Positions 1 to 7,414 of a DNA stretch of 15,188 nucleotides are shown one piece after another. The notes beneath the pieces are model-generated. The model made no database searches. It saw only the letters and a program-made list of their open reading frames with translations, and was not told the origin of the DNA. Both the position numbers and the translations under genes were made by a program. Where the stretch lies: positions 1 to 15,188 of the forward strand of contig JACDAP010000310.1 of the NCBI GenBank assembly GCA_013695395.1, written 5' to 3'. Numbering within the stretch: position 1 is the stretch's first letter; each line of letters starts with the position of its first letter. This stretch comes from Solirubrobacterales bacterium. GTDB lineage: Bacteria; Actinomycetota; Thermoleophilia; Solirubrobacterales; Solirubrobacteraceae.

Positions 1-828
1 CAGCCGCGGCCACACCCAGCGCGGCAGGTCGTGGCCCATGCCCTCGACCTCGATGAGCGTCGAGCCGGGCACCGCCGCGGCGGTCGCGCGGCCACCACTC
101 GGCAGGATCACCCGATCCCGGAGGCCGTGCAGGACGGTGACCGGCATCGTGAGCCGGCCGAGGTCGGCGGTGCGGTCGCGCTCGTTGAGGATCGCGGCGA
201 GCTGGCGCCCGGGGTCGGCCCCCGTCGCCCGCCGGAGCGCGCGTCGGCCCGCGATCCGCACGTCCTCGTCGTCCTCCTCGCTGCGCTCCTTCGAGCCGAT
301 GCGACGGAACGCGTCGACCATCCCCTCGACGGGGTCCGAAGCGGCGGGCCGGAGGAACTCGAACAGCTTGGTCTTGACGACCTTGCCCGACCTGCCGTCC
401 CCGGGCCGCCCCATGATCGAAAGCAGCGAGCGCACCCGCGCGGGGTGGCGGATCGCGAGCTCCTGCCCGACGAACGAACCCATCGAGGCGCCCACGACGT
501 GCGCGCCTTCAGGCGCCACTACGGCGAGCAAGCCGGCCGCGTCGTCGGCCATGTCGGCGAGCGTGTAGCTCGCGGTGGCCTTCCGCCGCAGGAAGCCCAC
601 CCCGCTCACCCCGGGCCCGGTCACGTGTGTCGAGCGCCCGACGTCCCGGTTGTCGAAGCGGATGACCCGGAATCCGCGGGCGACGAATTGATCGCAGAGC
701 GCGTCCCGCCACCAGCACAGGTCGAGGCCCAGCCCCATGACGAGCAGCACCGTCGGACCGCCGGGCGCCCCGAGCTCCTGGTAGCAGAGCTCGATCCCCC
801 GCCCGACGTCGACGAACCGCTCGCTCAC
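1..828 (-). CDS. Alpha/beta hydrolase, C-terminus cut by window edge
   Basis: Serine hydrolase of the alpha/beta fold, probably cytoplasmic because no signal peptide is seen; the substrate is unknown. The visible 276 residues carry the fold's landmarks: 'TVLLVMGLG' near residue 28 (oxyanion-loop region), 'FDNRDVGRS' at 58-66, the nucleophile elbow GASMG at 113-117 with Ser115, the acid in 'HGLRDRV' (Asp238) and the His in 'EGMGHDLP' (His266). So the whole triad is present and only the last residues lie outside the window. The start is a GTG that overlaps the TGA of the upstream DUF1295 gene as GTGA, which implies translational coupling. The layout resembles the RdmC/aclacinomycin methylesterase-like and haloperoxidase-like hydrolases, but an exact role cannot be assigned. 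Confidence 0.88.
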   Translation of the reverse strand, partial: MSERFVDVGRGIELCYQELGAPGGPTVLLVMGLGLDLCWWRDALCDQFVARGFRVIRFDNRDVGRSTHVTGPGVSGVGFLRRKATASYTLADMADDAAGLLAVVAPEGAHVVGASMGSFVGQELAIRHPARVRSLLSIMGRPGDGRSGKVVKTKLFEFLRPAASDPVEGMVDAFRRIGSKERSEEDDEDVRIAGRRALRRATGADPGRQLAAILNERDRTADLGRLTMPVTVLHGLRDRVILPSGGRATAAAVPGSTLIEVEGMGHDLPRWVWPRL

Positions 829-1631
829 GACTTCGGCGGCAGCGGGATGAAGCCGCTGGTCCGCTCGACGTACTCGTCGTAGCCCTCGCGCCGATTACCG
901 ATCGTCTTCTCCATGAGGCCCGCGCCCGAGAACTTCGTGAGGAACAGGGTCATCACCACCGGGCCGACGAAGGTCCACCAGGCGCCGGAGACGGTGAGCG
1001 CGACGAGGTAGATGCCCCACCACACGCAGGCGTCTCCGAAGTAGTTCGGGTGGCGGGTGTAGCGCCAGAGTCCCTGGTCCATGACCTTGCCCTTGTTCGA
1101 GGGATCCTGCTTGAACTGGTCGAGCTGGTGGTCGCCGACCGCCTCGAAGAAGAGCCCGACCGCCCAGAGCAGCACCCCGGGGACCACGAGCCAGTTCAGG
1201 CTCTCGCCTGAGGCCGCCCCGACCTGGACGGGTAGGGAGACCAGCAGCACGAGGAACGCCTGGAAGCCGAAGACGACTCCCAGCGAGTAGAGCGCGAACC
1301 CGCCGTCTCCGCGCTTCTCGCGCATCGCGGCGTAGCGCTTGTCCTCCTCGCCGATCTCCCCGAGCTTGCGACGCCCCAGATGCACGCCGAGCCGGATGCC
1401 CCAGACCGCAACCAGGACGAAGAGCACGGCGCGCCGCGCGCCGTCCCCGTCGGCCGCGAGCACGCCGACGAAGGCGACGAGCACGTAGGCCGGTCCCCAC
1501 GCGGGGTCGACGATCGAGACGTCCTTGATGACGACGCTCAGGAGCCAGAGCAGGAGGAAGGAGAGGCCGACGGCGGCCGCGGCGAGGGGGAGGACGTCGC
1601 CGGGGCCGGCGAGCGCGAGAGTGGTGGTCAC
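825..1631 (-). CDS. DUF1295 membrane protein, steroid 5-alpha-reductase-like
   Basis: A 268-residue integral membrane protein of the DUF1295 family, related to steroid 5-alpha reductases and isoprenylcysteine methyltransferases. Hydrophobic segments lie near residues 15-35, 48-60, 68-85, 115-135, 147-165 and 203-230. The family signature is clear: 'VDPAWG' at 41-46, 'FFEAVGDHQLDQFK' at 161-174 and 'RYTRHPNYFGD' at 190-200, the presumed cofactor/substrate-binding segment. By homology it would reduce a lipid- or sterol-type double bond with NADPH, but the true substrate of bacterial members is mostly unknown. The start is GTG at 1631, with a -10-like hexamer 6 nt upstream. Its stop overlaps the start of the alpha/beta hydrolase, so the two likely form an operon and may act on the same lipid-like compound (inference). 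Confidence 0.9.
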   Translation of the reverse strand: MTTTLALAGPGDVLPLAAAAVGLSFLLLWLLSVVIKDVSIVDPAWGPAYVLVAFVGVLAADGDGARRAVLFVLVAVWGIRLGVHLGRRKLGEIGEEDKRYAAMREKRGDGGFALYSLGVVFGFQAFLVLLVSLPVQVGAASGESLNWLVVPGVLLWAVGLFFEAVGDHQLDQFKQDPSNKGKVMDQGLWRYTRHPNYFGDACVWWGIYLVALTVSGAWWTFVGPVVMTLFLTKFSGAGLMEKTIGNRREGYDEYVERTSGFIPLPPKS

Positions 1632-1637
1632 AACACT

Positions 1638-1643
1638 GTTCTA
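1638..1643 (-). promoter_or_regulatory. Putative -10 box of the DUF1295 gene
   Basis: TAGAAC on the minus strand, 6 nt upstream of the GTG start. It matches TATAAT at 4 of 6 positions. The spacing would put the transcription start at or next to the start codon (leaderless). Confidence 0.4.
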
Positions 1644-1688
1644 CGTGACCCGACGCCGTTTGGGGCATCCGGCCACCGTCCGGGGACG

Positions 1689-1694
1689 TACGTT
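1689..1694 (+). promoter_or_regulatory. Putative -10 box of the peroxiredoxin gene
   Basis: TACGTT followed by exactly 7 nt and the ATG. The same hexamer and spacing recur before the acylase and antitoxin genes. No Shine-Dalgarno sequence is visible before this ATG, in keeping with a leaderless mRNA. Confidence 0.5.
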
Positions 1695-1701
1695 CCTTCA
1701 T

Positions 1702-2166
1702 ATGGCCAAGCTCTCCGTAGGCGACACCGCCCCCGACTTCACCCTCTCCGGCACCGACGGCACCTTCACGCTCTCCGAGCACCGAGGCGAGCGGGTGGTG
1801 CTCCTCTTCTACCCCGGGGACCAGACCTCGGTCTGCACCAAGCAGATGTGCTCCTACCGCGACAGCGCCGGGCTGATCGGCGAGATGGACGCGAAGCTCG
1901 TCGGGATCTCGACCAAGGACGAAGCCTCCAAGGAGGCGTTCAAGGCCAACCACGGGCTCACCGTTCCCCTTCTGGCCGACACCGACGGCGCGGTCGCCGA
2001 GCAGTACGGCCTGATGGCCAAGCGCCTGAAGATGACCAAGCGCGCCGTGGTCATCGTCGGTCCCGACGGGAAGATCGCCCACTGGCACAACAACTTCCTC
2101 TCGCTGAGCTTCGACTCGGCGCAGGACATCGCCGCCGCGCTCGAGAAGGTCCCCGTCGCGGCCTGA
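1702..2166 (+). CDS. bcp: Peroxiredoxin, Bcp/PrxQ type
   Basis: Thiol peroxidase of the AhpC/TSA family, 154 residues, cytoplasmic. It reduces hydrogen peroxide and organic hydroperoxides using thioredoxin-like donors. The active-site motif PxxxTxxC is seen as 'YPGDQTSVC' (Pro38, Thr42, peroxidatic Cys45), with a second Cys at 50 in 'TKQMC'. The Cys45/Cys50 pair is that of atypical 2-Cys Bcp/PrxQ enzymes. The N-terminal 'GDTAPDFTLSGTDG' is typical of the family. An in-frame open stretch extends far upstream, but the ATG at 1702 is chosen because family proteins begin there ('MAKLSVGDTAPDF') and because a -10-like TACGTT sits 7 nt before it. GH15 follows 33 nt downstream on the same strand and may be cotranscribed. 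Confidence 0.95.
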   Translation: MAKLSVGDTAPDFTLSGTDGTFTLSEHRGERVVLLFYPGDQTSVCTKQMCSYRDSAGLIGEMDAKLVGISTKDEASKEAFKANHGLTVPLLADTDGAVAEQYGLMAKRLKMTKRAVVIVGPDGKIAHWHNNFLSLSFDSAQDIAAALEKVPVAA

Positions 2167-2199
2167 GCCGCCCCGCCGGCTCGGCCCGTACCCGCAGCG

Positions 2200-3981
2200 A
2201 TGCCCCACCCGTCGCCCGCCGCGATCGGGGACCTCGCGTTCCTCTCGGACTGCCACACCGCCGCTCTGGTCGACCGGGGCGGCACCGTGTGCTGGTGGTG
2301 CCCCCCGCGCTTCGACGCGGGCTCGGTCTTCGGCTGCCTGCTCGGCGCCGACGCGGGCCACTGGTCGCTGCGGCCGGTGGAGCCGCACGAGATCACCCGC
2401 GCCTACGAGCCCGGCAGCCTGGTGCTGCGGACGACCTTCACGACCGCGAGCGGGACGGTCGACGTGCTCGACGCACTCGCGCTCACCTCCGGCGCGCGGG
2501 GGGACGACCACGGGCTCCACAGTCCCCAGACCCTGCTGCGCTGCATCGAGGGCGCGAAGGGCGAGGTGGAGATGGAGACGGTCTTCGCCCCGCGCATGGA
2601 GTACGGGCTCACGCTCCCGCACACGCGCGAGATGGGCGGCGGGGTGGAGACCTGGGGCGGGCCGTTGCACCTCACCCTCCGTGCGCCGTTCCGGCTCGAG
2701 ACCGAGGGCGGCGGCGCGCGCGGCCGGGTGACGGTGCGCCCGGGAGAGCGGGTGCTCCTGCGGGCGGGCTACACCGAGGCCCGCGCCGACGCGGCCGGCC
2801 CGCCCGACGTCGGGATCGAGGAGACGCTCGAGGGCTGGCGCGCCTGGTCACAGGCCCACGACGGGTACGACGGCGAGTACGCCGATCTGGTCAAGCGGAG
2901 CGCGCTCGTCCTCCAGGGCCTGACCTTCCGCCCCACCGGTGCGGTGGTCGCCGCCGCCACCACCTCGCTTCCCGAGGAGATCGGGGGCGAGCTGAACTTC
3001 GACTACCGCTTCGCCTGGCTGCGCGACCTCTCGCTCACCGTCCGTGCGCTGTGGATCTCCACCTGCGCCGACGAGGCCGCCCGGCTGTTCGGCTGGATCG
3101 CGGACGCCGCCGGGCACCTCGACGGCCGCGCCGTGCAGATCGTCTACCGGGTCGAGGGCGAGCGCGTGATGGCCGAGCAGACCCTCGACCACCTGCCCGG
3201 TTGGGCGGACTCCGCGCCCGTCCGGGTCGGCAACGGGGCCTGGGACCAGCGTCAGCTCGACGTCTACGGCGAGGTCGTCGACGCCGCCTTCCAGCTGCGC
3301 GAGACGCTCGGGGAGCTCGAACCACCCGAGCGCGACCTCGTCGTCGGCCTGGCCGACCGAGCCGCCGCGGAATGGATGGAACCCGACTCGGGGCTCTGGG
3401 AGGCGCGGGACAAGGAGCGCCACTACCTCAGCTCGAAGGTCCTCTGCTGGGTCGCCCTCGACCGCGCCGTGCAGATGGCCGACGCGCTCGGGGCCACCGA
3501 CCGGGTCGCCGGGTGGACCGCCGCCCGCGACGACATCCGCGCGGCGATCGAGGACCGCGGCTGGTGTGCGGAGCGGGGCGCCTACGGCGGCGCCTTCGAC
3601 TCCGACCACCTCGACGCCTCCGTCCTGGTCATGCCTCTGGTCGGGTTCTGCGCGGCGAGCGACGAGCGGATGCGCTCGACCATCGAGGTGATCGAGCGCG
3701 AGCTCGGTGGGGACGGTCAGGTGCACCGCTGGGAGGGTGAGCCGCACGGCTTCCTCATCTGCAGCTTCTGGCTCGCGGAGTGCCTCGCGCTCTGCGGTGA
3801 GCGGCAGCGCGCGCAGGAGTGGTTCGAACGGGCCGCCGGGACCGCGAACGACCTGGGGCTCATGGCCGAGATGGTCGACACCTCGAGTGGGTCGCTGATC
3901 GGCAACATGCCGCAGGCCTTCAGCCACATCGGGCTGATCAACGCCGCGTACCGTCTCACCGAGACGGCGGCGGCCGGCTGA
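2200..3981 (+). CDS. Glycoside hydrolase family 15 (glucoamylase/trehalase-like)
   Basis: A 593-residue cytoplasmic enzyme of the actinobacterial GH15 group, whose characterised members include mycobacterial acid trehalase and glucoamylase-like enzymes. It would release glucose from trehalose or alpha-glucans by an inverting mechanism. An N-terminal beta domain begins 'IGDLAFLSDCHTAALVDRGG' and runs to about residue 220; the (alpha/alpha)6 barrel follows. Barrel landmarks are 'YRFAWLRD' at 269-276, 'GNGAWDQRQLDVYGE' at 344-358, 'SGLWEAR' with the probable general acid Glu401, 'SSKVLCWVALDRA' at 411-423, and 'LMAEMVD' with the probable general base Glu557 followed by 'GNMPQAFSHIGLINAAY'. Length and motif order are normal, so the enzyme looks intact. 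It lies just behind the peroxiredoxin gene; a link between glycan or trehalose turnover and stress is only suggestive. Confidence 0.92.
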   Translation: MPHPSPAAIGDLAFLSDCHTAALVDRGGTVCWWCPPRFDAGSVFGCLLGADAGHWSLRPVEPHEITRAYEPGSLVLRTTFTTASGTVDVLDALALTSGARGDDHGLHSPQTLLRCIEGAKGEVEMETVFAPRMEYGLTLPHTREMGGGVETWGGPLHLTLRAPFRLETEGGGARGRVTVRPGERVLLRAGYTEARADAAGPPDVGIEETLEGWRAWSQAHDGYDGEYADLVKRSALVLQGLTFRPTGAVVAAATTSLPEEIGGELNFDYRFAWLRDLSLTVRALWISTCADEAARLFGWIADAAGHLDGRAVQIVYRVEGERVMAEQTLDHLPGWADSAPVRVGNGAWDQRQLDVYGEVVDAAFQLRETLGELEPPERDLVVGLADRAAAEWMEPDSGLWEARDKERHYLSSKVLCWVALDRAVQMADALGATDRVAGWTAARDDIRAAIEDRGWCAERGAYGGAFDSDHLDASVLVMPLVGFCAASDERMRSTIEVIERELGGDGQVHRWEGEPHGFLICSFWLAECLALCGERQRAQEWFERAAGTANDLGLMAEMVDTSSGSLIGNMPQAFSHIGLINAAYRLTETAAAG

Positions 3982-4004
3982 GCCCCGCCCCGCCGACCGG
4001 CGTC

Positions 4005-4047
4005 GAGTGCGGATGAGCGCCCACCATTCGGGCGTCCATCCGCACTC
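4005..4047. terminator. Bidirectional hairpin terminator between convergent genes
   Basis: Inverted repeat between GH15 and the acylase. GAGTGCGGATG (4005-4015) pairs with CATCCGCACTC-type sequence (4037-4047), then GCGCCC-like bases 4017-4022 pair with 4030-4035, with one mismatch at 4016/4036 and a G-T pair at 4017/4035. The loop is the 7 nt at 4023-4029. There is no long T tract, so it may act as a GC-rich hairpin terminator or transcript end protector for both strands. Confidence 0.7.
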
Positions 4048-4053
4048 ACCGTC

Positions 4054-6603
4054 TCAGGGGGTGAAGTCGAGCACCTGGTGGATGCCGCTCGGCTTGTTCG
4101 TGTACTGCATCTCGAAGAGCGGGAGCGGCGAGAACTGAATGGCCACGTTGCTCTCCGGATCACGCCAGCTCGTCGGGTCGGGCCCGCGGCCCTTGACCTT
4201 GGCCTCTTTCTGGACGGCCTTGTCGATCGCCTTCCACAGATCCTTCGAACAGCGCTTTACGCTGCCCTTGCCGCAGTACGTGAGCTTGTACTTGCCCTTG
4301 ACCGGCCGCTTGAGCAGGCGCCGCAGATCCTTGTCCAGGTAGTTCTGCCACCCGCTCGACTGGCCGCCAGGGGGCGCGTTCTGCTCGCCCTGGCGGGCCC
4401 GCAGCGCGGCGCAGCCCTTGCTCTTCAGGCGGGAGCACATCGCGGCGTCGGCCAGGGGGATCCAGACGCTCTGGATCACGGGGACGCCGGCGGCGTCGAT
4501 CGTGCCGTCGGTGTTCGCGTCGACCCACGTGGCTCCGCCGCGCGACCACTGGTCGAGCACGCGAGCGGCCCGGGCGGAGAGCTTGCTCGGCGCCTTCGTC
4601 CGCTTCAGGACGTCGGCGATGATCGGCCAGGCGAGCTTGCCGCGCGGATCCTGCGTGGCGCCCGCGTTGGCCGCCGAAAGCACGCTCTCGATCGAGTGCT
4701 TGCCCTGCCGCGCGAGCTCTGTGTTCAGGAGCTTGACGCGATCCTCGGGGCCCTGGGAAACCCGCTCGTCGGAGGCCGGCCAGCCCGGTGCCGGCTCGTT
4801 GTTCCAGTTGACGAGCAGGCCGGACTTCGGGTTGGCGTCCTGCGGGTGCTGGGAGGGCTTCAGGTAGCCCTTCCACTCGTACTTGCCCTGCCCGTCGGTG
4901 ACGAGGTCGGGGTTCACGCCGGCCGGCCGGACCGGCAGGCGCCCGGAGGTGAAGTAGGCGATGTCCTTGTCGGTCGCGAGGAACGAGTTGAACGTCTGCG
5001 GCGTGAGCGCCGCGGCGTCGTTCAGCTGCTTCGGCGTCTTGACCTGCCCGAAGGTCAGTCGGCGGAAGAGCAGCTGGTCGTTGGTCTCCTGCCGGGCGCT
5101 CGAGCGGCGCTTGGACAGCGCGATCCGGTTGCCCTTGCTGTCGCGGGCGTAGCCGACGACGGGGCCGTGGATCGTGCGGCGGAAGCTCGCCTTCACCGTC
5201 TTGCCGCCCTTGGAGATCGTGCCGGCGTCGACGCTCTGCATCGTCAGGCACTTGCCCCGGTACCGGTACTTCGTCTTCGAGGAGCCGCAGAGCCGTTCGG
5301 CGTAGGTGTCGGTGATATCCGCACCCGCCGAGGTGAGCGAGAACGCGAAGTTCTCACCGCGGCCGATGAGCATGTAGCCCGGGAACGGGGCCGACGTGGC
5401 CCCTCGGACCTTGATGTTCGGGCTGTAGAGCCCCATCTCCAGCGTCAGGCCGGGGTAGTTGTAGCCGATCTGCGGGCCGCCGACGTAGAGCGGCTTGCCC
5501 GTCTTGGAGCGCTTCCCGCTGACGAGCAGCGAGTTCGAGGCGCGGGTGTCACCGTCGGGCGCGGCGCCCTCGGCGGGGACCGAGCGGGACGAGGCATCGT
5601 CACCCGGAAGCGAGATCTCCGAGGAGCTGAAGCTCCCGCGCCTGAGGTGGACGACACCGCGCCCGTTCGCGACGGATACGTCCTCGTACCAGCTGGCCCG
5701 ACGCTCGCCGGTCCGCGGGTGCTCGGGGTCGACCCGCTGGCGAAGGTCGGTGTAGGCCCGCTCGCCGGTCTTCTTGCCGAGGGCGCCCTTGAGGCCGCTC
5801 AGCAGCTGCTCGTTGGCGAGCTCCTTGCCGCCGCCCTCACCGAGGAACTGGGCCTTGATGCCGTTGAGCGCGTAGATGTCGGTCCGGGTGAACGGCTTGG
5901 TCGTCGGCGAGTTCGCCGACCGCCACGTGTTGAGGCCGTTCAGGTAGGTGTCGATGTCGGCGAGCACCTGGCGGCCCTCGGCCCCCGCCCGCTCGAGCGA
6001 GTCGGTCTGCTGGCGGGTGACCTCGTCGATGACCGCCTGGGTCGGCTGGTAGTCGAAGAGGCCGAGCACCAGGTTGATGCCGGGCACGCCGGGCAGGTCG
6101 AGCAGGCTTGCGATGCCGTTCGTGCGGGCCTGGCCGAGCAGGAGGTTGCGGTCCTCGCCGACGACGTGGCCGGCGCCGAAGAGGGCACCGTCGTCGGTGC
6201 TCGAGTAGATGTGCGGGACGCCGTAGGAGTCGCGGCGGATCCGCGCGGTGACGGGCTGGCCGTTCGCGGCGCTGCCGGTGATCGTCTGGTCGGTCAGGAG
6301 CGCCGGATCGTCCGCGTTCGTGATCAGCCGCGAGGACTTGTAGAAGCCGCTGCCGTCGGCGGTCGGCGTCGTGACGTTCGCCCCGATCTCGCGGTAGAGC
6401 GGCGTGATCCGGTCGTACATCTTGGCCTGCGCGTCGAGCGGCAGGATGCCGGGCGCCGTGAGCCAGGAGGCTCCCGGCTCCCCCTGGCCGTGGGGGATGA
6501 TGTTGAGCTCGGTGGTGGCCTGCGCGGGCGTGGCGAGGAGCGCCGCGAGCGCGCAGGAGGAGAGAGCCGCGCGCACTGCGCGCCGGCGTGTGAGGGGACC
6601 CAT
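4054..6603 (-). CDS. Secreted penicillin acylase family protein (Ntn hydrolase)
   Basis: An 849-residue precursor of the penicillin amidase family, which hydrolyses amide bonds of penicillins, acyl-homoserine lactones or other N-acyl compounds. Residues 1-29 form a signal peptide: an Arg-rich start, a hydrophobic stretch, and a likely cut after 'TPAQA'. The alpha-chain region includes 'RRDSYGVPHIYSSTDDGALFGAGH' landmarks from about 123 to 146. The autoprocessing site is 'DTRA|SNSLLVSG', making Ser356 the beta-chain N-terminal nucleophile. After it come 'GGPQIGYNYPG' (375-385), comparable to the 'NGPQFGW' of penicillin G acylase, 'SAGADITDTYAERL' (425-438) and 'NWNNEPAPGWPASD' (599-612), where the active-site Asn is expected. 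The C-terminal part has many Lys and three or four Cys that may form disulfides. True substrate is unknown; PvdQ-like quorum quenching is an alternative, but the motifs look closer to the G-acylase type. Confidence 0.93.
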   Translation of the reverse strand: MGPLTRRRAVRAALSSCALAALLATPAQATTELNIIPHGQGEPGASWLTAPGILPLDAQAKMYDRITPLYREIGANVTTPTADGSGFYKSSRLITNADDPALLTDQTITGSAANGQPVTARIRRDSYGVPHIYSSTDDGALFGAGHVVGEDRNLLLGQARTNGIASLLDLPGVPGINLVLGLFDYQPTQAVIDEVTRQQTDSLERAGAEGRQVLADIDTYLNGLNTWRSANSPTTKPFTRTDIYALNGIKAQFLGEGGGKELANEQLLSGLKGALGKKTGERAYTDLRQRVDPEHPRTGERRASWYEDVSVANGRGVVHLRRGSFSSSEISLPGDDASSRSVPAEGAAPDGDTRASNSLLVSGKRSKTGKPLYVGGPQIGYNYPGLTLEMGLYSPNIKVRGATSAPFPGYMLIGRGENFAFSLTSAGADITDTYAERLCGSSKTKYRYRGKCLTMQSVDAGTISKGGKTVKASFRRTIHGPVVGYARDSKGNRIALSKRRSSARQETNDQLLFRRLTFGQVKTPKQLNDAAALTPQTFNSFLATDKDIAYFTSGRLPVRPAGVNPDLVTDGQGKYEWKGYLKPSQHPQDANPKSGLLVNWNNEPAPGWPASDERVSQGPEDRVKLLNTELARQGKHSIESVLSAANAGATQDPRGKLAWPIIADVLKRTKAPSKLSARAARVLDQWSRGGATWVDANTDGTIDAAGVPVIQSVWIPLADAAMCSRLKSKGCAALRARQGEQNAPPGGQSSGWQNYLDKDLRRLLKRPVKGKYKLTYCGKGSVKRCSKDLWKAIDKAVQKEAKVKGRGPDPTSWRDPESNVAIQFSPLPLFEMQYTNKPSGIHQVLDFTP

Positions 6604-6610
6604 GGCCGTG

Positions 6611-6640
6611 AACGTACGGTCGAGAAGAGGTAAAGCGCAA
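6611..6640 (-). promoter_or_regulatory. Promoter of the acylase gene
   Basis: On the minus strand, TTGCGC (6640-6635) is followed by 18 nt and TACGTT (6616-6611). Then come 7 nt and the ATG at 6603. The -35 matches TTGACA at 4 of 6 positions. The spacing predicts a leaderless transcript; no Shine-Dalgarno sequence is apparent. Confidence 0.5.
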
Positions 6641-6702
6641 CCGCCATTCGTCGAGTTCTGACACGCCGTTTTCGGGGCGAACGGCCGGAGATGGTCTCAT
6701 GC

Positions 6703-6719
6703 TACGTTCATGTACATGA
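6703..6719 (+). promoter_or_regulatory. Toxin-antitoxin promoter and TGTACA palindromic operator
   Basis: TACGTT (6703-6708) lies 7 nt before the ATG at 6716. A perfect 12-bp palindrome TCATGTACATGA (6708-6719) overlaps the end of the hexamer and both candidate start codons. Its TGTACA core (6712-6717) is the core known for YefM-YoeB operators, so autoregulation by the antitoxin here is a reasonable inference. Confidence 0.5.
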
Positions 6720-6982
6720 CAACGGTCGGGGTGGCCGAGCTTCGCCAGAATCTCACGAAGTATCTGCGACTCGTCGCTGAGGGCGAGCGCCTTGTTGTCA
6801 CCGACCGAAATCGACCTGTGGCCGAGCTCGGGCCGCCCCCCGCGACCGGCGAGGCGCTCGACCGGCTGATCGCCGAGGGGCGGGTCGCCCGTCCCGCACG
6901 CCGCGTCCTACCGGGGCCGCTCACGACCCCTGGGGCAACCACCGCACTGAGCGCCGCTCTCGGCGAGGTGCGCGGGGAGTAG
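6710..6982 (+). CDS. Type II antitoxin, Phd/YefM family
   Basis: A 90-residue (or 88-residue) antitoxin. The N-terminal half has the Phd/YefM DNA-binding fold pattern 'VGVAELRQNLTKYLRLVAEGERLVVTDRNRPVAEL'. The C-terminal half, from about residue 45, is the poorly conserved toxin-binding tail rich in Ala, Arg and Pro. It should bind the downstream PIN toxin and repress the operon. Two start codons are in frame, ATG at 6710 and ATG at 6716. The second gives the family-typical 'MTTVGVAELRQNL' and the better distance from the TACGTT hexamer, so it may be the real start. The toxin gene begins 4 nt after the stop. Confidence 0.9.
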   Translation: MYMTTVGVAELRQNLTKYLRLVAEGERLVVTDRNRPVAELGPPPATGEALDRLIAEGRVARPARRVLPGPLTTPGATTALSAALGEVRGE

Positions 6983-6986
6983 GCGG

Positions 6987-7394
6987 TTGCTGGTCTACGC
7001 CGATGCCTCGGCCCTGGTGAAGCTCGTACGCGACGAGGCCGAGAGCGGCGCGCTGCGGAGCTACCTCGAAGGCGCTGACCTCGTCAGCAGCGCGATCGTC
7101 CTGGCGGAGGTCTCGCGGGCCGTCCGCCGGGCAGCGACCGACGACCCGCGCCTACCCCTGGAGCTCCTGCTCGACCGTGCCACTGCGGTGCTCGACGCGG
7201 TCGCGCGGATCCCCGTCGACGAACCGCTTCTGTTCTCGGCCGGAGCCATCGCGGAACCGGGACTCCGCGCCCTCGACGCGATCCACGTCGCCGCCGCACT
7301 CTCCATCTCCCCGGTCGACGCGTTCGTCAGCTACGACCAGCGGCAGAGCGCCGCTGCCCGGCTCTCAGGCCTGCGCACGGTGACGCCGGGGTGA
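6987..7394 (+). CDS. vapC: PIN-domain toxin, VapC family ribonuclease
   Basis: A 135-residue PIN-domain endoribonuclease; VapC toxins cut tRNA or rRNA with Mg2+ or Mn2+ when freed from the antitoxin. All four acidic residues of the active site are in place: Asp6 in 'YADASALVKL', Glu41 in 'VLAEVSRA', Asp97 in 'RALDAIHVAAA' and Asp117 in 'VSYDQRQ'. The toxin therefore looks functional. The start is a TTG preceded by GGGGAG (6974-6979) at 7 nt, inside the end of the antitoxin gene, so translation is likely coupled and weaker than that of the antitoxin. The convergent DUF3089 gene ends only 7 nt beyond the stop. Confidence 0.93.
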   Translation: MLVYADASALVKLVRDEAESGALRSYLEGADLVSSAIVLAEVSRAVRRAATDDPRLPLELLLDRATAVLDAVARIPVDEPLLFSAGAIAEPGLRALDAIHVAAALSISPVDAFVSYDQRQSAAARLSGLRTVTPG

Positions 7395-7414
7395 GCGCCG
7401 CTCAGCGCACCCCG
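7387..7414. terminator. Hairpin spanning both convergent stop codons
   Basis: CGGGGT (7387-7392) pairs with ACCCCG (7409-7414). After a GA bulge, GCGC (7395-7398) pairs with GCGC (7405-7408) around a 6-nt loop. The structure contains the TGA of vapC and the stop of the DUF3089 gene, and probably ends transcription of both. No T tract is present. Confidence 0.45.

Noticed and set aside
31..882. Plus-strand open frames over the left-edge hydrolase
   Set aside because: The minus strand gives an uninterrupted alpha/beta hydrolase with its full catalytic triad, so these are antisense shadows.
1380..3740. Very long plus-strand open frame of 786 codons over the DUF1295, peroxiredoxin and GH15 genes
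   Set aside because: It is Arg/Ala/Gly-rich without motifs and runs across two strands of well-recognised genes in another frame; an effect of high GC content.
4078..6633. Plus-strand open frame of 851 codons opposite the acylase
   Set aside because: It mirrors the acylase codon by codon on the opposite strand and shows no domain, while the minus-strand frame has a signal peptide and all acylase motifs.
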